Of a stretch of DNA of 64,000 nt, positions 63,083 through 64,000 are shown piece by piece. The DNA comes from Alistipes provencensis (GTDB lineage Bacteria; Bacteroidota; Bacteroidia; Bacteroidales; Rikenellaceae). The position numbers and the translations under genes are program-made. The stretch's first letter is position 1, and every line of letters begins with the position of its first letter. Where the stretch lies: contig NZ_LT559262.1 of the NCBI RefSeq assembly GCF_900083545.1, positions 682,001 to 746,000 on the forward strand, written 5' to 3'. The notes under the pieces are model-generated. The model saw only the letters and a list, made by a program, of their open reading frames with translations, made no database searches and was not told the DNA's origin.

Positions 63083-64000
63083 TTAAAGATTCGGGTTCAG
63101 GTCGGACTCTACGGACGGAATCGGATAAAATACCATCTGATCGGCGCTCAATCCCTGCCCCTTAGCCTCGGCGATATCCGTGTGGAGGCGATTCCACCGG
63201 CGCAGGTCATAGCAGCGGTCGCCCTCGAACGCCATTTCGAAACGGCGCTCGTTCATCACCTTTTCGCGGAATGCCGCCTTATCCAGCCCCGGCTCCAGAT
63301 CGCCCAGTCCGGCACGGTTCCGGATGAAGTTGACCAGTTCGTAAGCCTTGGTCGTCGGCCCGGCAGCCTCGGCATATACCAAAGCTACATCCGAATAGCG
63401 AAGCAGATAGGGACGTGTCGAGGTCTTGTCGCCCGAGAAATTCGGGTCGATGAACTTACGGCAGAACGGATAATTCAGTTTGCCGTCAGCAGTCGAAGCC
63501 ACTACGTTGCCCGAAGCGTCGTACACCTCGTCGACGATCAACCAGTCGTGACGCCGGTCGCCCGTCTCGAAGGCACCGTAAAACGACAGAGAGGTACGAT
63601 ACTCTCCCCAACCGTCGTGCGTCTGAACCATCTCGTCGGAATCACCCTGCCGGAGATAAATCGTAGCTCCCGAAACATAAGGCAGGTACATCTTCGAAAT
63701 TTTCGAATACTGCCCTTCGGACTCGCCCGTGCGGTCCATCGACATAATAAAAATGTGCTCGGGCCCGGCCGGCTTTTCTACGTCGTAGATGTCGAGCAGG
63801 TTCTCGTCGAAGCCAAAGACGGTCTGTTCGGGATTGTCGACCACCAGTCCGGCGTATTTCACCGCTTCGGCATAGTATTCGTCCACATCGTGCGACATGC
63901 CGCTGTATTGCGGCACACCGTGTTCCTTGGCCGATGCTATGTAGAGATAAGCCTTGGCCAACAGCCCGTAGGCCGCCGTACGGTCCGCACGGCCCGTTTC
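63083..64000 (-). CDS. SusD/RagB-family lipoprotein, C-terminal part (5' end outside window)
   Basis: The frame is open to base 64000, so the N-terminus is missing. The 305 visible residues contain TAAYGLLAKAYLYIASA, an inserted region, LLRYSDVALVYAEAAGPT, AYELVNFIRNRAGL, NERRFEMAFEGDRCYDLRRW and the C-terminal ESDLNPNL, all typical of SusD. A susC should precede it beyond the window. It is the first visible gene of the minus-strand PUL and lies 22 bases before the glycan-binding protein gene. Confidence 0.93.
   Translation of the reverse strand, partial: ETGRADRTAAYGLLAKAYLYIASAKEHGVPQYSGMSHDVDEYYAEAVKYAGLVVDNPEQTVFGFDENLLDIYDVEKPAGPEHIFIMSMDRTGESEGQYSKISKMYLPYVSGATIYLRQGDSDEMVQTHDGWGEYRTSLSFYGAFETGDRRHDWLIVDEVYDASGNVVASTADGKLNYPFCRKFIDPNFSGDKTSTRPYLLRYSDVALVYAEAAGPTTKAYELVNFIRNRAGLGDLEPGLDKAAFREKVMNERRFEMAFEGDRCYDLRRWNRLHTDIAEAKGQGLSADQMVFYPIPSVESDLNPNL

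Noticed and set aside
1..64000. Mobile elements, tRNA/rRNA genes, integrases or invertible promoter regions
   Set aside because: I saw no transposase, recombinase, cloverleaf or rRNA sequence, and no long inverted repeats flanking promoters, so none is reported.

Overview
The window looks like a chromosome segment from a high-GC member of the Bacteroidales, most like Alistipes/Rikenellaceae. The grounds are SusC/SusD pairs, a hybrid two-component system, many lipoproteins with Bacteroidetes-type lipoboxes, promoters with the Bacteroidetes -7 element TAnnTTTG, and GC-rich coding sequence. The genus is inference. The window is almost entirely glycan capture and degradation, with one efflux operon. 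I saw no tRNA, rRNA, CRISPR array, insertion sequence or phage gene, and no gap between genes exceeds 300 bases.

Region 1 (1-25 kb) appears to be one regulon. A DUF5689-type lipoprotein (minus, cut by the window edge) faces a SusC-SusD-DUF6259 hydrolase-mutarotase-like operon. A convergent FAD/Fe-S D-lactate/glycolate-type dehydrogenase follows. A minus-strand operon then encodes a secreted clan GH-A hydrolase, an MFS transporter, an arabinose-isomerase-like enzyme, a long mannose-6-phosphate-isomerase-like protein and a ROK kinase. A divergent operon carries a GntR regulator with a LacI-like effector domain, an acyltransferase and an aldose 1-epimerase lipoprotein. The same ~23-bp element lies directly behind the -7 box of the susC promoter and of the hydrolase promoter 18 kb away, with a further facing copy at susC. 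It is the likely GntR operator and ties both halves together.

Region 2 (25-35.4 kb) has a tripartite RND efflux operon on the minus strand, a divergent AraC-family regulator, and a two-gene unit of a repeat-rich PCMD-domain lipoprotein and an outer-membrane beta-barrel. That unit's promoter carries a perfect 9-bp inverted repeat around its -7 box.

Region 3 (35.4-57.2 kb) is a large PUL: a hybrid two-component sensor whose kinase core looks catalytically dead (His to Tyr), two GH110 alpha-galactosidase-like proteins, GH43, SusC, SusD, two FISUMP-domain lipoproteins flanking a beta-helix lipoprotein, a tandem SGNH hydrolase with a degenerate first domain, and GH20. The enzyme set suggests galactose- and HexNAc-containing host glycans.

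Region 4 (57.2-64 kb, minus strand) is the tail of a third PUL: SusD (cut by the window edge), a surface glycan-binding lipoprotein with a duplicated module, two paralogous clan GH-A hydrolases and a GH26. GH26 makes a beta-mannan-type substrate a reasonable guess. In all three PULs a strong stem-loop sits between the capture genes and the downstream enzyme genes.
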